DNA of 64,000 nt from Streptomyces sp. DT2A-34. Lineage in GTDB: Bacteria > Actinomycetota > Actinomycetes > Streptomycetales > Streptomycetaceae. Where the stretch lies: the NCBI RefSeq assembly GCF_030499515.1, contig NZ_JASTWJ010000001.1, positions 1,550,001 to 1,614,000 of the forward strand. Reading direction: 5' to 3'. Positions 53,081 through 62,556 of the stretch are shown one piece after another. The position numbers and the translations under genes were made by a program. Numbering within the stretch: the first letter of the stretch is position 1; every line of letters begins with the position of its first letter. A model generated the notes under the pieces. The model was not told the DNA's origin, made no database searches, and saw nothing but the letters and a program-made list of their open reading frames with translations.

Positions 53081-55261
53081 GTGAAGCAGGTTGTACAGAA
53101 CTACAAGAGCGGCGAGCTGGCGGTGCTCGACGTGCCGGTGCCGGGGTGCAAGCCGGGCGGTGTGCTGGTCCGCAGCGCCTACTCGCTGATATCCACCGGG
53201 ACCGAGCTCATGAAGGTGTCCGAGGCCGGCATGTCGATGCTGGGCAAGGCCCGCTCCCGCCCTGACCAGGTGGCCAAGGTCATGCAGAGCGTGGCCACCA
53301 ACGGGGTGCCCGCCACCTACCGCAAGGTGATGGGCAAGCTGGACTCCTACACGCCGCTGGGCTACTCGCTGTGCGGGGTGGTCGAGCAGGTCGGCGCCGG
53401 CATCGACGACGTGAAGGTCGGCGACCTCGTGGCCTGCGCGGGCAACGAGCACGCGCTGCACGCCGAGCTGAACTGGGTGCCGAAGAACCTCTACGCCCCG
53501 GTGCCGGACGGCCTCGCGCCGCGGCACGCGGCCTTCGGCACCGTCGGGTCGATCGCGTTGCAGGGCGTCCGCCAGGGCGAGTCACAGCTCGGCGAAGTGG
53601 CGCTGGTCATCGGCCTCGGGCTGATCGGGCAGCTGGTGGTGCAGCTCCTCGCCGCCTCGGGGGTCCGCGTCGTCGGGGTCGACCCCGACCCGGCGCGCTG
53701 CGAGCTCGCCGAGCGTCTGGGCGCCGCGGCCTGCGGCGATCCCGCGTCCGCGGCCGTGGAAACCGCCGTTGCCGAACTCACCGGCGGACACGGCGTGGAC
53801 CAGGTGTACCTGGCCGCCGGCGGCGGCAGCAACCAGCCCGTCGAGCTGGCCGCCCGGCTGAGCCGGGACCGCGGCCGGGTCGTCGACATCGGCAAGTGCC
53901 GCCTGGACCTGCCGTGGAACGCGTACTACGAGAAGGAGCTCGACGTCCGGTTCTCCCGCAGTTACGGCCCCGGGCGCTACGACCCGGAGTACGAGCTGGA
54001 GGGGCGGGACTACCCGATCGGCTACGTGCGCTGGACCGAGCGCCGCAACCTGGCGTGCTTCCTCGATCTCCTCGCCCGCGGCAGCGTCGACGTGGAGCCC
54101 CTGGTCTCCCACATCGCCGACTTCGACGACGCCGTAGAGACGTACCAGAGCCTGAAAGACGGCGACTTGAAGGCCGTGGCCGTGCTGTTCCGGTACCCCC
54201 GACAGGAGGGGGAAGCGGAGGAAGCAGCGGCCCCGGCGGTGGCCGTGCCCGCGGTGAACGTGAAGCGGGCTCCGGCCCGGGCCGCCAGGACGCCGGTGCG
54301 CCTCGCGTTCGTCGGCGCGGGCAACTACGCGACGTCGATGCTGCTGCCGCACCTGGCACAACGCGACGGCGTCCAGCTGTCGACCGTCGTCACCACGACG
54401 GCGCTCTCGGCGGCCAACGCGCGGCGGAAGTTCGGCTTCGCCGAGGCGACCACCGACCTCGACGCCGTGCTCGGCGACAAGTCCATCGACGCGGTGTTCG
54501 TCGTCACCCGGCACAGCTCGCACGCCGAGCTGACCCGGAAGGCACTGCTGGCCGGCAAGACGGTGTTCGTGGAGAAGCCCTTGGCGCTCACCGAGGACGA
54601 GCTGGCCGGCGTGCTCGCGGCGGTGGAGGAGTCCGGCAACGACCGGCTGCAGGTGGGCTTCAACCGCCGGTTCGCGCCTCTTCTGCAGGAGGCCAAGAAG
54701 CGGTTCGGCGCCCGGACCGGGCCGGCGAGCCTGCGCTACCTGGTCAACGCGGGCCGACTGCAACACGGCAGCTGGTACCTCCAACAAGGCACCGAGGGCT
54801 CGCGGTTCGCCGGCGAGGGCGGGCACTTCATCGACACGGCGAGCTGGCTGCTCGACGCCGACCCGGTGTCGGTGTACGCGGTCGCCCCGTCCGGCAACGA
54901 GGACCTCCAGGTCGTGCTGCGCTACCCGGACGGGTCCACCGCCACCATCAGCTACGTCACCACCGGACCGGCCGGCCTCCCCAAGGAGACGCTGGACCTG
55001 GTCGCGGACGGCAAGGCGCTGCGGCTCGACGACTTCGTCCGTGCCTCGGTGTACGGCCGTAAGCGGTGGGTCAGTTCGCGGCTGCCCAAGGCCCGGGACA
55101 AGGGCCAGAACGCCGAGCTGGCCGCGTTCATCAAAGCCGTGCGGACCGGCGGGCCGATGCCGGTGCCGCTGGGGTCGCTGGTCGCCACCACGGCGGCCAC
55201 CCTCGCCGTGCGGGCCGGCCTGGCGGCCGGTGCCCCGGTGACGTTGGCGGGGGCGCGATGA
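53081..55261 (+). CDS. Two-domain oxidoreductase: MDR dehydrogenase fused to Gfo/Idh/MocA
   Basis: This protein of about 726 residues starts at GTG 53081 (AGAGGAG upstream). Residues 1-375 are a zinc-less medium-chain dehydrogenase: SAYSLISTGTELMKVSEAG, VIGLGLIGQLVVQLLAASGV, then DIGKCRLDLPWNAYYEKELD. Residues 410-725 are a Gfo/Idh/MocA unit: RLAFVGAGNYATSMLLPHLA, VEKPLALTEDEL, GFNRRFAPL and GGHFIDTASWLLDADPVSVY. The same fusion is common in EPS loci next to amidotransferase and heparinase genes. It is thought to act on a sugar with keto/hydroxy chemistry, perhaps with the amidotransferase. It overlaps the next gene by ATGA. Confidence 0.87.
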   Translation: MKQVVQNYKSGELAVLDVPVPGCKPGGVLVRSAYSLISTGTELMKVSEAGMSMLGKARSRPDQVAKVMQSVATNGVPATYRKVMGKLDSYTPLGYSLCGVVEQVGAGIDDVKVGDLVACAGNEHALHAELNWVPKNLYAPVPDGLAPRHAAFGTVGSIALQGVRQGESQLGEVALVIGLGLIGQLVVQLLAASGVRVVGVDPDPARCELAERLGAAACGDPASAAVETAVAELTGGHGVDQVYLAAGGGSNQPVELAARLSRDRGRVVDIGKCRLDLPWNAYYEKELDVRFSRSYGPGRYDPEYELEGRDYPIGYVRWTERRNLACFLDLLARGSVDVEPLVSHIADFDDAVETYQSLKDGDLKAVAVLFRYPRQEGEAEEAAAPAVAVPAVNVKRAPARAARTPVRLAFVGAGNYATSMLLPHLAQRDGVQLSTVVTTTALSAANARRKFGFAEATTDLDAVLGDKSIDAVFVVTRHSSHAELTRKALLAGKTVFVEKPLALTEDELAGVLAAVEESGNDRLQVGFNRRFAPLLQEAKKRFGARTGPASLRYLVNAGRLQHGSWYLQQGTEGSRFAGEGGHFIDTASWLLDADPVSVYAVAPSGNEDLQVVLRYPDGSTATISYVTTGPAGLPKETLDLVADGKALRLDDFVRASVYGRKRWVSSRLPKARDKGQNAELAAFIKAVRTGGPMPVPLGSLVATTAATLAVRAGLAAGAPVTLAGAR

Positions 55262-57228
55262 CGATGAGCGCGGGCTGGTACCTGCGGCGGCTGTCGCGGA
55301 TGGGGCCGCAGGAGGTCGCGGGCCGGATGGGTGACGCGGTGCGCCGGCGGCGGTGGCGGTCGGCGCGGCCGGACTGCCCGACCGTGACCGGCGCCCGGTT
55401 CACCGCGGTACTTCCTGCCGGGACGATCGCCGCCATACCTCCGGACGCCGCCAAACGTCTCATCGCCGAGGCGGACCGGCTGATGTACGGGCACGTCGAG
55501 TATTTCGGGGTGGTCCGCGACGACCTCGTCGACCCGGACTGGTGGTGCGACCCGAAGACCGGGCGCCGGGCTCCGTGGGGCTACGCGTTCGACGTGCCGT
55601 ACCGGAACGAGGACGCGGTCGGGGACATCAAGCAGATCTGGGAGCTGTCCCGGCATCAGTACCTCACCGTGCTCGCCGCCGCCTACGCGATCACCGGGAA
55701 CGAGCGGTACGCCGAGCGCGTGGCCGAGCACCTGCGGTCATGGTGGGCGGCCAACCCACCGCTGCGCGGGGTGCACTGGATCAGCGGCATCGAGCTGGGG
55801 ATCCGGCTGCTGTCCTGGGTGTGGATCCGCCGGCTGCTCGACGGCTGGCCGGGCGCGGCCGGGCTGTTCGAGGGCAACCCGGTGGCACTGAAGCAGATCT
55901 GGCACCATCAGCGCTGGCTGGCCGCCTTCCCAAGCAAGGGGTCTTCGGCGAACAACCACGTCATCGCCGAGGCCGCAGGGCAGTTGGCCGCGGCCTGCGC
56001 GTTCGGATGGTTCCCCGCCTCGGAGCGTTGGCGGGCCGACGCGCTGCGGTCGCTGGAGCGGCATCTGCGCGGCAACACCTTCGCCTCCGGCCTCAACCGC
56101 GAGCTGGCCACCGAGTATCACGGCCTGGTGCTGGAGCTCGGCCTGGCCGCGGTGGCCGAGGCGGATGCCGCCGACGTGCCGGTCCCCGCGTCCATCCGGC
56201 TGGTACTGCTGAGGATGACCGACGCGCTCGCGGCCATCGTGGACAGCCGGTTACGGCCCCCGCGCCAGGGGGACGCGGACGACGGGCACGGTCTGGTCGT
56301 GGACGGCGCGGGCACCGACCGCTGGGCCTCTCTGCTGGCCACCGGGGACGCCGTGTTCGGCCGGCTCACCTGGTGGCCGGCGGTGACCGGCACCGATGTG
56401 CGCACCCCGCTGCTGGCCGCGCTCATCCGACCGTACGCGAACGATGGAACGGCACCGGCCGTGACCCGCCCGGCAAGCCGACCGGCTCATTTCGCCGACG
56501 CGGGCATGACCATCCTGCGCGGTCCGGAAGAGATCTGGTGCCGCTGCGACGGTGGTCCGCACGGCTTCCTGTCCATCGCCGCGCACGCCCACGCGGACGC
56601 GCTGTCGGTGGAGGTCCGGCACGACGGGGTCGATGTGCTCGCCGACCCGGGGACGTACTGCTACCACGGGCAGCCCGAGTGGCGGCAGTACTTCCGGTCG
56701 ACCCTCGGCCACAACACCCTGCGGCTGGACGGCGGTGACCAGTCCGTCTCCGGCGGCCCGTTCCTGTGGACCCGGCATGCCCGCAGCCGCGTGCTGGCCG
56801 TGGACACCTCCGGCGAGGGTGTGGCCCGCTGGTGTGCCGAGCACGACGGTTACCAGGGCTCCGTGCACCGCCGCCGGGTGGAGCTGACGGCCGCGAGCCA
56901 GGAGCTGCGGGTGGTCGACGAGGTGCGCGGCCCGCGCCGGGCGGTGCAGCTGGCGTTCCACCTCGGCCCGGCGATCGCCGCGGACCTGGTGGGGAACCGG
57001 GCCGTGCTCACCTGGACCCGGGACGGCGAGGGGCGTTCCGCGGTGCTCGACCTGCCCGGGCAGCTGAACTGGCGGGCGCATCGCGGCGAGAGCGACCCGC
57101 CGCTGGGCTGGTACTCCGCCGGATTCGGGCGCAAGGAACCCGCCACCACGCTGATCGGCACCGGCTTCGCCGACGGCGCGGAGGGCTTCACCACCGTGCT
57201 CAGGTTCCGCGGCTTGGGGGTGTTGTGA
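55258..57228 (+). CDS. Heparinase II/III family polysaccharide lyase-like protein
   Basis: This 656-residue protein starts at ATG 55258 overlapping the previous stop. It has an alpha-toroid N-terminal half (about 60-370: RLSRMGPQEVAGRM, WELSRHQYLTVLAAAYAITG, GSSANNHVIAEAAGQLAAAC with the NNH motif and NRELATEYHGLVLELGLAAV with Tyr-His) and a beta-sandwich half (about 400-650, AHAHADALSVEVRHDGVDVL). Lyases of this kind cut uronic-acid glycans by beta-elimination; a role in trimming the polymer made here is likely. No signal peptide is present, so it may act in the cytoplasm. Confidence 0.9.
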   Translation: MTMSAGWYLRRLSRMGPQEVAGRMGDAVRRRRWRSARPDCPTVTGARFTAVLPAGTIAAIPPDAAKRLIAEADRLMYGHVEYFGVVRDDLVDPDWWCDPKTGRRAPWGYAFDVPYRNEDAVGDIKQIWELSRHQYLTVLAAAYAITGNERYAERVAEHLRSWWAANPPLRGVHWISGIELGIRLLSWVWIRRLLDGWPGAAGLFEGNPVALKQIWHHQRWLAAFPSKGSSANNHVIAEAAGQLAAACAFGWFPASERWRADALRSLERHLRGNTFASGLNRELATEYHGLVLELGLAAVAEADAADVPVPASIRLVLLRMTDALAAIVDSRLRPPRQGDADDGHGLVVDGAGTDRWASLLATGDAVFGRLTWWPAVTGTDVRTPLLAALIRPYANDGTAPAVTRPASRPAHFADAGMTILRGPEEIWCRCDGGPHGFLSIAAHAHADALSVEVRHDGVDVLADPGTYCYHGQPEWRQYFRSTLGHNTLRLDGGDQSVSGGPFLWTRHARSRVLAVDTSGEGVARWCAEHDGYQGSVHRRRVELTAASQELRVVDEVRGPRRAVQLAFHLGPAIAADLVGNRAVLTWTRDGEGRSAVLDLPGQLNWRAHRGESDPPLGWYSAGFGRKEPATTLIGTGFADGAEGFTTVLRFRGLGVL

Positions 57229-57264
57229 AAGTCCAGTGCTGTGCGGGGCTTTCACAACACCCCC
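57216..57264. repeat. 16-bp inverted repeat spanning the heparinase stop
   Basis: GGGGGTGTTGTGAAAG (57216-57231) and its exact complement (57249-57264), with a 17-base loop, cover the last codons and TGA of the heparinase gene and end 21 bp before the next start. It may be a partial terminator or an RNA processing site inside the operon. Confidence 0.85.
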
Positions 57265-57284
57265 GAAGGGGGCGCGTGGGGGTC

Positions 57285-58805
57285 ATGAGGCGGCATTTGG
57301 CGTTGGCGGCGGCACCGCTGGCGTTGGCCCTGCTGGCGGCGACCGGCTGTGAGAGCACGAGCACGTCGGACGCCGGGGCCAAGCCGACCGCCGCGCCGTC
57401 GTCCACGCCCGTGGCCCGGGTGTGCGCCAAGCCCGCGGCCGGGCCGGCGAAGGCGCCGGCGGGCGCGGTGACCGTCGACCCCTCGGTGGTCGGCGACCTG
57501 GCGGCGAAGACCAGGAGCAGCCCCCCGAACACCACGTTCTGGCTACGACCGGGCAAGCACAGGCTCGACCCGGACCGCTACGCCCAGGTCATCCCCAAGG
57601 AGGGGAACCGCTACCTCGGTGCGCCGGGTGCGGTGCTCGACGGCCGGAAGAAGAACCAGTACGCGTTCGGCGGCAGTGCCCGCGATGTCACCATCCGCCA
57701 CCTGACCGTGCAGCGCTTCGTCGCACCGCCGGACGAGGGCGTGGTCAACCATGACTCGGCCGACGGGTGGGTGATCGAGCACGCGACGATCCAGGACAAC
57801 TCCGGTGCCGGACTGATGGCCGGTGCCCGCCAGCGGGTCCGCGCCAACTGCCTGCGCGGCAACGGCCAGTACGGCATGAACGCTTACAAGGCCGGCGACC
57901 GTATCAGCGGCCTGGTGGTCGAGGGCAACGAGATCGTGGGCAACAACACCGACGACTGGGAGCGGCGGCGGGAAGGCTGCGGCTGCACCGGAGGCATCAA
58001 GTTCTGGGCCGTCAACGGCGCCGACGTGCGCGGCAACTGGGTGCACGACAACCGCGGAACAGGGTTGTGGGCGGACACCAACAACAACGACTTCCGCATC
58101 GAGAACAACGTGCTCGAGGCCAACGACGGTGCCGCCCTGATCTACGAGACCAGCTACAACGCGGTCATCCGGAACAACACGATCCGGCGGAACAACTGGG
58201 TCGAGGGCCGCAGGGAGGCCGACCGCGGCGACAACTTCCCCTACGCGACGGTCTACCTGTCCGAGTCCGGCGGCGAACCACGGGTCAAAGCCCGCACCGA
58301 CAAGATCGAGATCTACCGGAACGTGCTGGAGAACAACTGGTCCGGGATCACCCTGTGGGAGAACGCCGACCGGTTCTGCAACAGCCCGGCCAACACCTCG
58401 TCCGGTGACTGCACATTGCTGGTGAAGAACACCGACCGCTGTGCACAGCCGGCGATCGCCACCGCACCGCTCTACGCCGACTGCCGGTGGAAGACCCAGC
58501 GGGTGGACATCCACGACAACCGCTTCGTGCTGGACAAGTCCGTCGTCAAGTGCACGGTGCAGTGCGACCGCATGGCAGTCCTTGCCAACTACGGCACCTA
58601 TCCGGACTGGTCGCCGTACCAGGGCGAGAAGGTGGCCGAGGCGATCACCCGCGAGCAGCACAACCGCTGGCACGACAACGCCTACGTCGGAGCCTGGAAG
58701 TTCGTCGCCCACGACCCGAGCCGGGTGCTCACCTTCGGGCAGTGGCAGGGCAAGCGTTACCGGCAGGACGCGGGCAGCACCCTCGACCCACGGGCCGGTG
58801 GTTGA
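57285..58805 (+). CDS. Right-handed beta-helix lipoprotein
   Basis: This 506-residue protein starts at ATG 57285 (GTG 57276 also possible). A lipoprotein-type signal (LALAAAPLALALLAATGCES, Cys near residue 22) is followed by a Ala/Pro/Thr linker and a beta-helix of about 10-12 coils (GNEIVGNNTDDWERR, GNWVHDNRGTGLWADTNNND, ENNVLEANDGAALIYETSYN, IRRNNWVEGRREAD). Proteins of this fold are polysaccharide lyases, epimerases or hydrolases. In this locus it may be a C5-epimerase or lyase of the outside polymer. The lipobox is imperfect (Ala at -3). Confidence 0.82.
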   Translation: MRRHLALAAAPLALALLAATGCESTSTSDAGAKPTAAPSSTPVARVCAKPAAGPAKAPAGAVTVDPSVVGDLAAKTRSSPPNTTFWLRPGKHRLDPDRYAQVIPKEGNRYLGAPGAVLDGRKKNQYAFGGSARDVTIRHLTVQRFVAPPDEGVVNHDSADGWVIEHATIQDNSGAGLMAGARQRVRANCLRGNGQYGMNAYKAGDRISGLVVEGNEIVGNNTDDWERRREGCGCTGGIKFWAVNGADVRGNWVHDNRGTGLWADTNNNDFRIENNVLEANDGAALIYETSYNAVIRNNTIRRNNWVEGRREADRGDNFPYATVYLSESGGEPRVKARTDKIEIYRNVLENNWSGITLWENADRFCNSPANTSSGDCTLLVKNTDRCAQPAIATAPLYADCRWKTQRVDIHDNRFVLDKSVVKCTVQCDRMAVLANYGTYPDWSPYQGEKVAEAITREQHNRWHDNAYVGAWKFVAHDPSRVLTFGQWQGKRYRQDAGSTLDPRAGG

Positions 58806-58806
58806 G

Positions 58807-60066
58807 ATGGGCACGCAGCCCGCCGCCGAGCCGCGCCCGGACGGCACACCGAAGATCGTCGGGATCGTCTGGGGGTTGCTGATCCTCAACACGCTCGGCT
58901 CCGCCGGGGCGAAGACCATCGTCCCGCTGCCGCGCTCCCTCATCCAGATGGTCACCATGGGCGCGCTGGTCGCCGCGTTCACGCTGGCGCTCGCCGTCAA
59001 CCCCCGGCTGCGCATCCGGGCCGGCGCCTACGTGTTCCTGCTGACCTTGCTGCTGGTGCCGAGCGTGATCTCCAGCGTGAACCTGGAGTCCGGGTTCGGC
59101 GCGCTGTTCCGCTGCGCCCGGCTGGCTCTCTTCGTCGGCACGCTGTGGCTGCTCAGCCGCTGGTGGGACGGCGGCCTGACGTTCGTCCGGCACCACATCC
59201 GGATGTACTTCGCGGTGCTCGGATCGGTGGCCGCGGGTCTGGTCATCTCACCGGGCGCGGCCATGCCCGAGCTCTACGGCGGACGCCTGGTCGGCGCGTT
59301 GTGGCCGCTCACCCCGCCGCAGATCGGCCAGTACGCGGCGGTGATCATCGGGCTCACCGTGCTGCTCGTACTGGGCCGCCGGACCGACAGGGCCAGTGCG
59401 GCGGTGGTCCTCGTGCCGTCACTCGTCCTGCTCGCGCTGACCCATACCCGGACGGCCACGCTCGGCCTGTTCATCGGGCTGGCGTTGGCGATCGGCTCGC
59501 TCATCCTGACCAGCGCCGCCGCCCGCCGGTTCTTCACCTGGGCGGTCCTGTGCGCCGCGGTGGCCGCGGTGGGGCTCGGCTCCGCGCTCCAGGCGTGGTT
59601 CCTGCGCGGACAGAGCCAGGAGAACTTCACCAGCCTCACCGGTCGGGCCAAGGTCTGGGACGCCTTGCTGGCGGAGCCCCGGACGACGGCGGAGAAGGTG
59701 TTCGGCATGGGCCTGGGCGACAAGTCGTTCGGCGGGCTGCCGATCGACAACAGCTGGCTGGCCGTCTACCAGGAACAGGGCGTGATCGGCGTCGCCCTGG
59801 TGGCGGCGGTCATCATCGTGCTGGGCGGCGTCGCGTTGCTGCGGCCACCGTCGCTGCAGAGGGCCTGCGCGATCTTCCTGATCAGCTACTGCGCGATCGC
59901 GTCGTACACCGAGGCCGGCCTTGGCGACGCCTCGCCGTATCTGCTGCATCTGGCCCTGGCCGCCTCGCTGTTGGCGGCACCTGCCGAGGCCGCCACGCCC
60001 CTCGCGACGCCCGACGTCCCGCAACGACACATCCCGCGCTGGGCCCGGAGATCGGAGGTGACGTGA
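58807..60066 (+). CDS. O-antigen ligase/polymerase-like membrane protein
   Basis: This 419-residue protein starts at ATG 58807 (GTG 58798 is an alternative) and has about 11-12 membrane helices. The large outside loop near residues 270-320 carries FTSLTGRAKVWDALLAEPRT and FGMGLGDKSFGGLPIDNSWL, which is the Wzy/WaaL-type pattern (Thr-Gly-Arg-x-x-x-Trp and the later Asn-Ser-Trp-Leu). It would polymerise repeat units or ligate the chain outside the membrane. It overlaps or abuts the neighbouring stop and start. Confidence 0.87.
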   Translation: MGTQPAAEPRPDGTPKIVGIVWGLLILNTLGSAGAKTIVPLPRSLIQMVTMGALVAAFTLALAVNPRLRIRAGAYVFLLTLLLVPSVISSVNLESGFGALFRCARLALFVGTLWLLSRWWDGGLTFVRHHIRMYFAVLGSVAAGLVISPGAAMPELYGGRLVGALWPLTPPQIGQYAAVIIGLTVLLVLGRRTDRASAAVVLVPSLVLLALTHTRTATLGLFIGLALAIGSLILTSAAARRFFTWAVLCAAVAAVGLGSALQAWFLRGQSQENFTSLTGRAKVWDALLAEPRTTAEKVFGMGLGDKSFGGLPIDNSWLAVYQEQGVIGVALVAAVIIVLGGVALLRPPSLQRACAIFLISYCAIASYTEAGLGDASPYLLHLALAASLLAAPAEAATPLATPDVPQRHIPRWARRSEVT

Positions 60067-60068
60067 GC

Positions 60069-61313
60069 ATGCACGTCCTTGTGGTGCACAACCGCTACGC
60101 CTCGGCGCAGCCGAGCGGGGAGAACAAGGTCGTCGACCAGGAGGTGGAGTTGCTGCGCGCGGCCGGCCACCGGGTCGAGATGTTCGAGCGGCGCAGCGAC
60201 GACATCGCCGCCCGGTCCCTGCTCGGCAAGGTGGCGGTGCCGCTCCTCGTGCCGTGGAACCCGGCGGTCCGCACGGAACTCGCCGCCCGGCTCCGCGCCG
60301 AGCGGCCGGACATCGTCCACGTCCACAACGTCTTCCCGCTCCTGTCGCCCGCGGTCCTGGCCGCCTGTGCCGACGCCGGCGTGCCCGCCGTCGCCACGCT
60401 GCACAACTACACCCAGGTCTGCCCGCCCGGCACGCTGCAGCGGGACGGCCGGCCGTGCACCGAGTGCGTCGGGTCGGCGGCGCCGCTGCCCGCCGTCCGG
60501 CACGGCTGCTACCGGAACTCCCGCCTTGCGACGGTGCCGCTCGCGGTCGGCCTGTCGGTCAACCGGCGGCGGTGGTGGTCCGGCGTCGAGCGGTTCTTCT
60601 GCATCTCCGCGGCGCAGCGCGACGTCCTGGTACGGGCCGGCATGCCCGCCGAGCGGCTGGTGGTGAAGCACAACTTCGTGCCCGACCCGGATGACCGCCG
60701 ATCAGGTGCCGGCGAGCATCTGCTCTGTCTCGGCCGGCTCGCGGAGGCCAAGGGTGTGCGGCTGCTCATGGCCGCGTGGGACGAGATCGCAGCGAGCGGC
60801 GGTGTGGGCGTGCCGCTCGTGATCGCCGGCGCGGGGCCGCTGGAGCGAGAGGTGACCGCCTGGGCGGCGGGCCGGGACGACGTGCGCTACGTCGGCCTGT
60901 ACGACACGGCGGAGTGCCGGAAGGCCATCGCGCACTCGGTCGCCGTGGTGGCTCCCTCGACGTGGCTGGAGGCGTTCGGGCTGGTGGTCGTGGAGGCGAT
61001 GGCGGCCGGGGTGCCGACCGTCGCCGCCGGTCACGGGGCGTTCGTCGAACTCGTCGAGGACGGCGTGACCGGGCTGCTGCACCGGCCGGGCGAGCCCGCC
61101 TCGCTCGCGTCCTGCATACGCCGGATCGCGGCCGAGCCGGCCCGCAACCGGGAGATGGGCCAGGCGGCCCGGCGCCGTTACGAGCAGGGTTTCAGCCCGG
61201 CCGTCGGCCTGGAGCGCCTGGTGGAGGAGTACCGCACCGCGATCGCGGGGCGGTCAGCACTGGCTCGCGGCGGGGACACCCGCGCGAGCAGGGGGGATGG
61301 GGACAGTAGATGA
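60069..61313 (+). CDS. GT4-family glycosyltransferase
   Basis: This protein of about 414 residues starts at ATG 60069 (GTG 60063, which overlaps the previous stop, is an alternative; GGAGG is at 60054). Marks are LVVHNRYASAQPSGENKVVD, HVHNVFPLLSPAVLAACADA, TLHNYTQVCPPGTLQRDGRP-type acceptor region, CLGRLAEAKGVRLLMAAW and PSTWLEAFGLVVVEAMAAGV with the E-x7-E. It adds a sugar to the repeat unit. Its stop overlaps the ATG of the C-methyltransferase gene. Confidence 0.9.
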   Translation: MHVLVVHNRYASAQPSGENKVVDQEVELLRAAGHRVEMFERRSDDIAARSLLGKVAVPLLVPWNPAVRTELAARLRAERPDIVHVHNVFPLLSPAVLAACADAGVPAVATLHNYTQVCPPGTLQRDGRPCTECVGSAAPLPAVRHGCYRNSRLATVPLAVGLSVNRRRWWSGVERFFCISAAQRDVLVRAGMPAERLVVKHNFVPDPDDRRSGAGEHLLCLGRLAEAKGVRLLMAAWDEIAASGGVGVPLVIAGAGPLEREVTAWAAGRDDVRYVGLYDTAECRKAIAHSVAVVAPSTWLEAFGLVVVEAMAAGVPTVAAGHGAFVELVEDGVTGLLHRPGEPASLASCIRRIAAEPARNREMGQAARRRYEQGFSPAVGLERLVEEYRTAIAGRSALARGGDTRASRGDGDSR

Positions 61314-62545
61314 CACGATGCCGACTCTGCGGCTCGGAAGCGATGGCGAGCGTCGTCGACCTTGGGGCGACGCCACCATGTGAGAGCTTTCTCGCCGCGG
61401 ACCAACTGGACCAGCCGGAACCGGCGTACCCGCTGCACCTGCGGGTCTGCACCGACTGCTGGCTGGCGCAGATCCCGCCGCTGATCACGCCGGAGGAGAC
61501 GTTCACGCACTACGCGTACTTCTCCTCCTACTCGACCTCCTGGGTGGAGCACGCGCACACGTTCGTCACCGACGCCGTACAGCGCCTCGATCTCGGCCCC
61601 GACGCCTTCGTGGTCGAGGTCGCGAGCAACGACGGGTACCTGCTGAGGCACGTGGTGGACCGGGGGATCCGCTGCCTCGGCATCGAGCCTTCGGTGAACG
61701 TCGGCGCCGCGGCGCGGGACGCCGGCGTACCCACGCGCACGGAGTTCCTGAGCCCGGAGACCGGCTCGGCCGTCCGCGCCGAACACGGCCCGGCGGACCT
61801 GGTCGTGGCGAACAACGTGTACGCGCACATCCCCGACGTGGTCGGGTTCACCCAGGGGCTGCGCGCCCTGGTCGCCGACGACGGCTGGGTCTCCATCGAG
61901 GTGCAGCACCTGCTGACCCTGATCGAGGAGAACCAGTACGACACGATCTACCACGAGCACTTCCAGTACTACACGGTCGCGTCCGCGATCCGAGCCCTTG
62001 CGAGCGGCGGACTCGCGCTCGTGGACGTCGAGTTGCTGCCCACGCACGGCGGCTCCATCCGGCTGTGGGCCCGGCCGACCGAGGTGGCCGGCGAGCCGAC
62101 GCAGCGGGTGGCCGACGTGCTGGCCCGGGAGAAGGCCGCCGGGCTGCAGGAGCTGTCCGGGTACACCGAGTTCTCCGCCCGGGTGGCCACGGTGCGCCGG
62201 GACCTGCTGCGGTTCCTCATCGAGGCGGCCGAGCGCGGCGAGACGGTCGTCGGCTACGGCGCCCCGGGCAAGGGCAACACCCTGCTCAACCACTGCGGTA
62301 TCCGGCCCGACCTGCTCCCGTACACGGTCGACCGCAACCCCTACAAGCACGGCAGGTTCACCCCGGGCACCCGCATCCCGATCCTGCCGCCCGAGCAGAT
62401 AGCCGCCGACAAGCCGGACTACGTCCTCGTCCTCCCGTGGAACCTGCGGGCCGAGCTGGTCGAGCAGCTGTCCTTCGTCCACGACTGGGGCGGCCGGCTG
62501 GTCTTTCCCATCCCGGAACTGAGCATTGTCGAGGTCGCGTCTTGA
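61310..62545 (+). CDS. NDP-sugar C-methyltransferase (TylCIII-like, zinc-binding)
   Basis: This 411-residue protein starts at ATG 61310 overlapping the previous stop. It has an N-terminal zinc site (Cys4, Cys7 in MTRCRLCGSE and the later CTDCWLAQ), a SAM-binding middle (VVEVASNDGYLLRHVVDRGI, ANNVYAHIPDVVGF) and a C-terminal C-methyltransferase part (GYGAPGKGNTLLNHCGI, YTVDRNPYKHGRF). Relatives methylate C3 of a 4-keto deoxysugar. It implies a branched-chain sugar in the polymer, if its nucleotide-sugar precursor is made elsewhere. Confidence 0.87.
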   Translation: MTRCRLCGSEAMASVVDLGATPPCESFLAADQLDQPEPAYPLHLRVCTDCWLAQIPPLITPEETFTHYAYFSSYSTSWVEHAHTFVTDAVQRLDLGPDAFVVEVASNDGYLLRHVVDRGIRCLGIEPSVNVGAAARDAGVPTRTEFLSPETGSAVRAEHGPADLVVANNVYAHIPDVVGFTQGLRALVADDGWVSIEVQHLLTLIEENQYDTIYHEHFQYYTVASAIRALASGGLALVDVELLPTHGGSIRLWARPTEVAGEPTQRVADVLAREKAAGLQELSGYTEFSARVATVRRDLLRFLIEAAERGETVVGYGAPGKGNTLLNHCGIRPDLLPYTVDRNPYKHGRFTPGTRIPILPPEQIAADKPDYVLVLPWNLRAELVEQLSFVHDWGGRLVFPIPELSIVEVAS

Positions 62546-62556
62546 AAGGGCACAGC

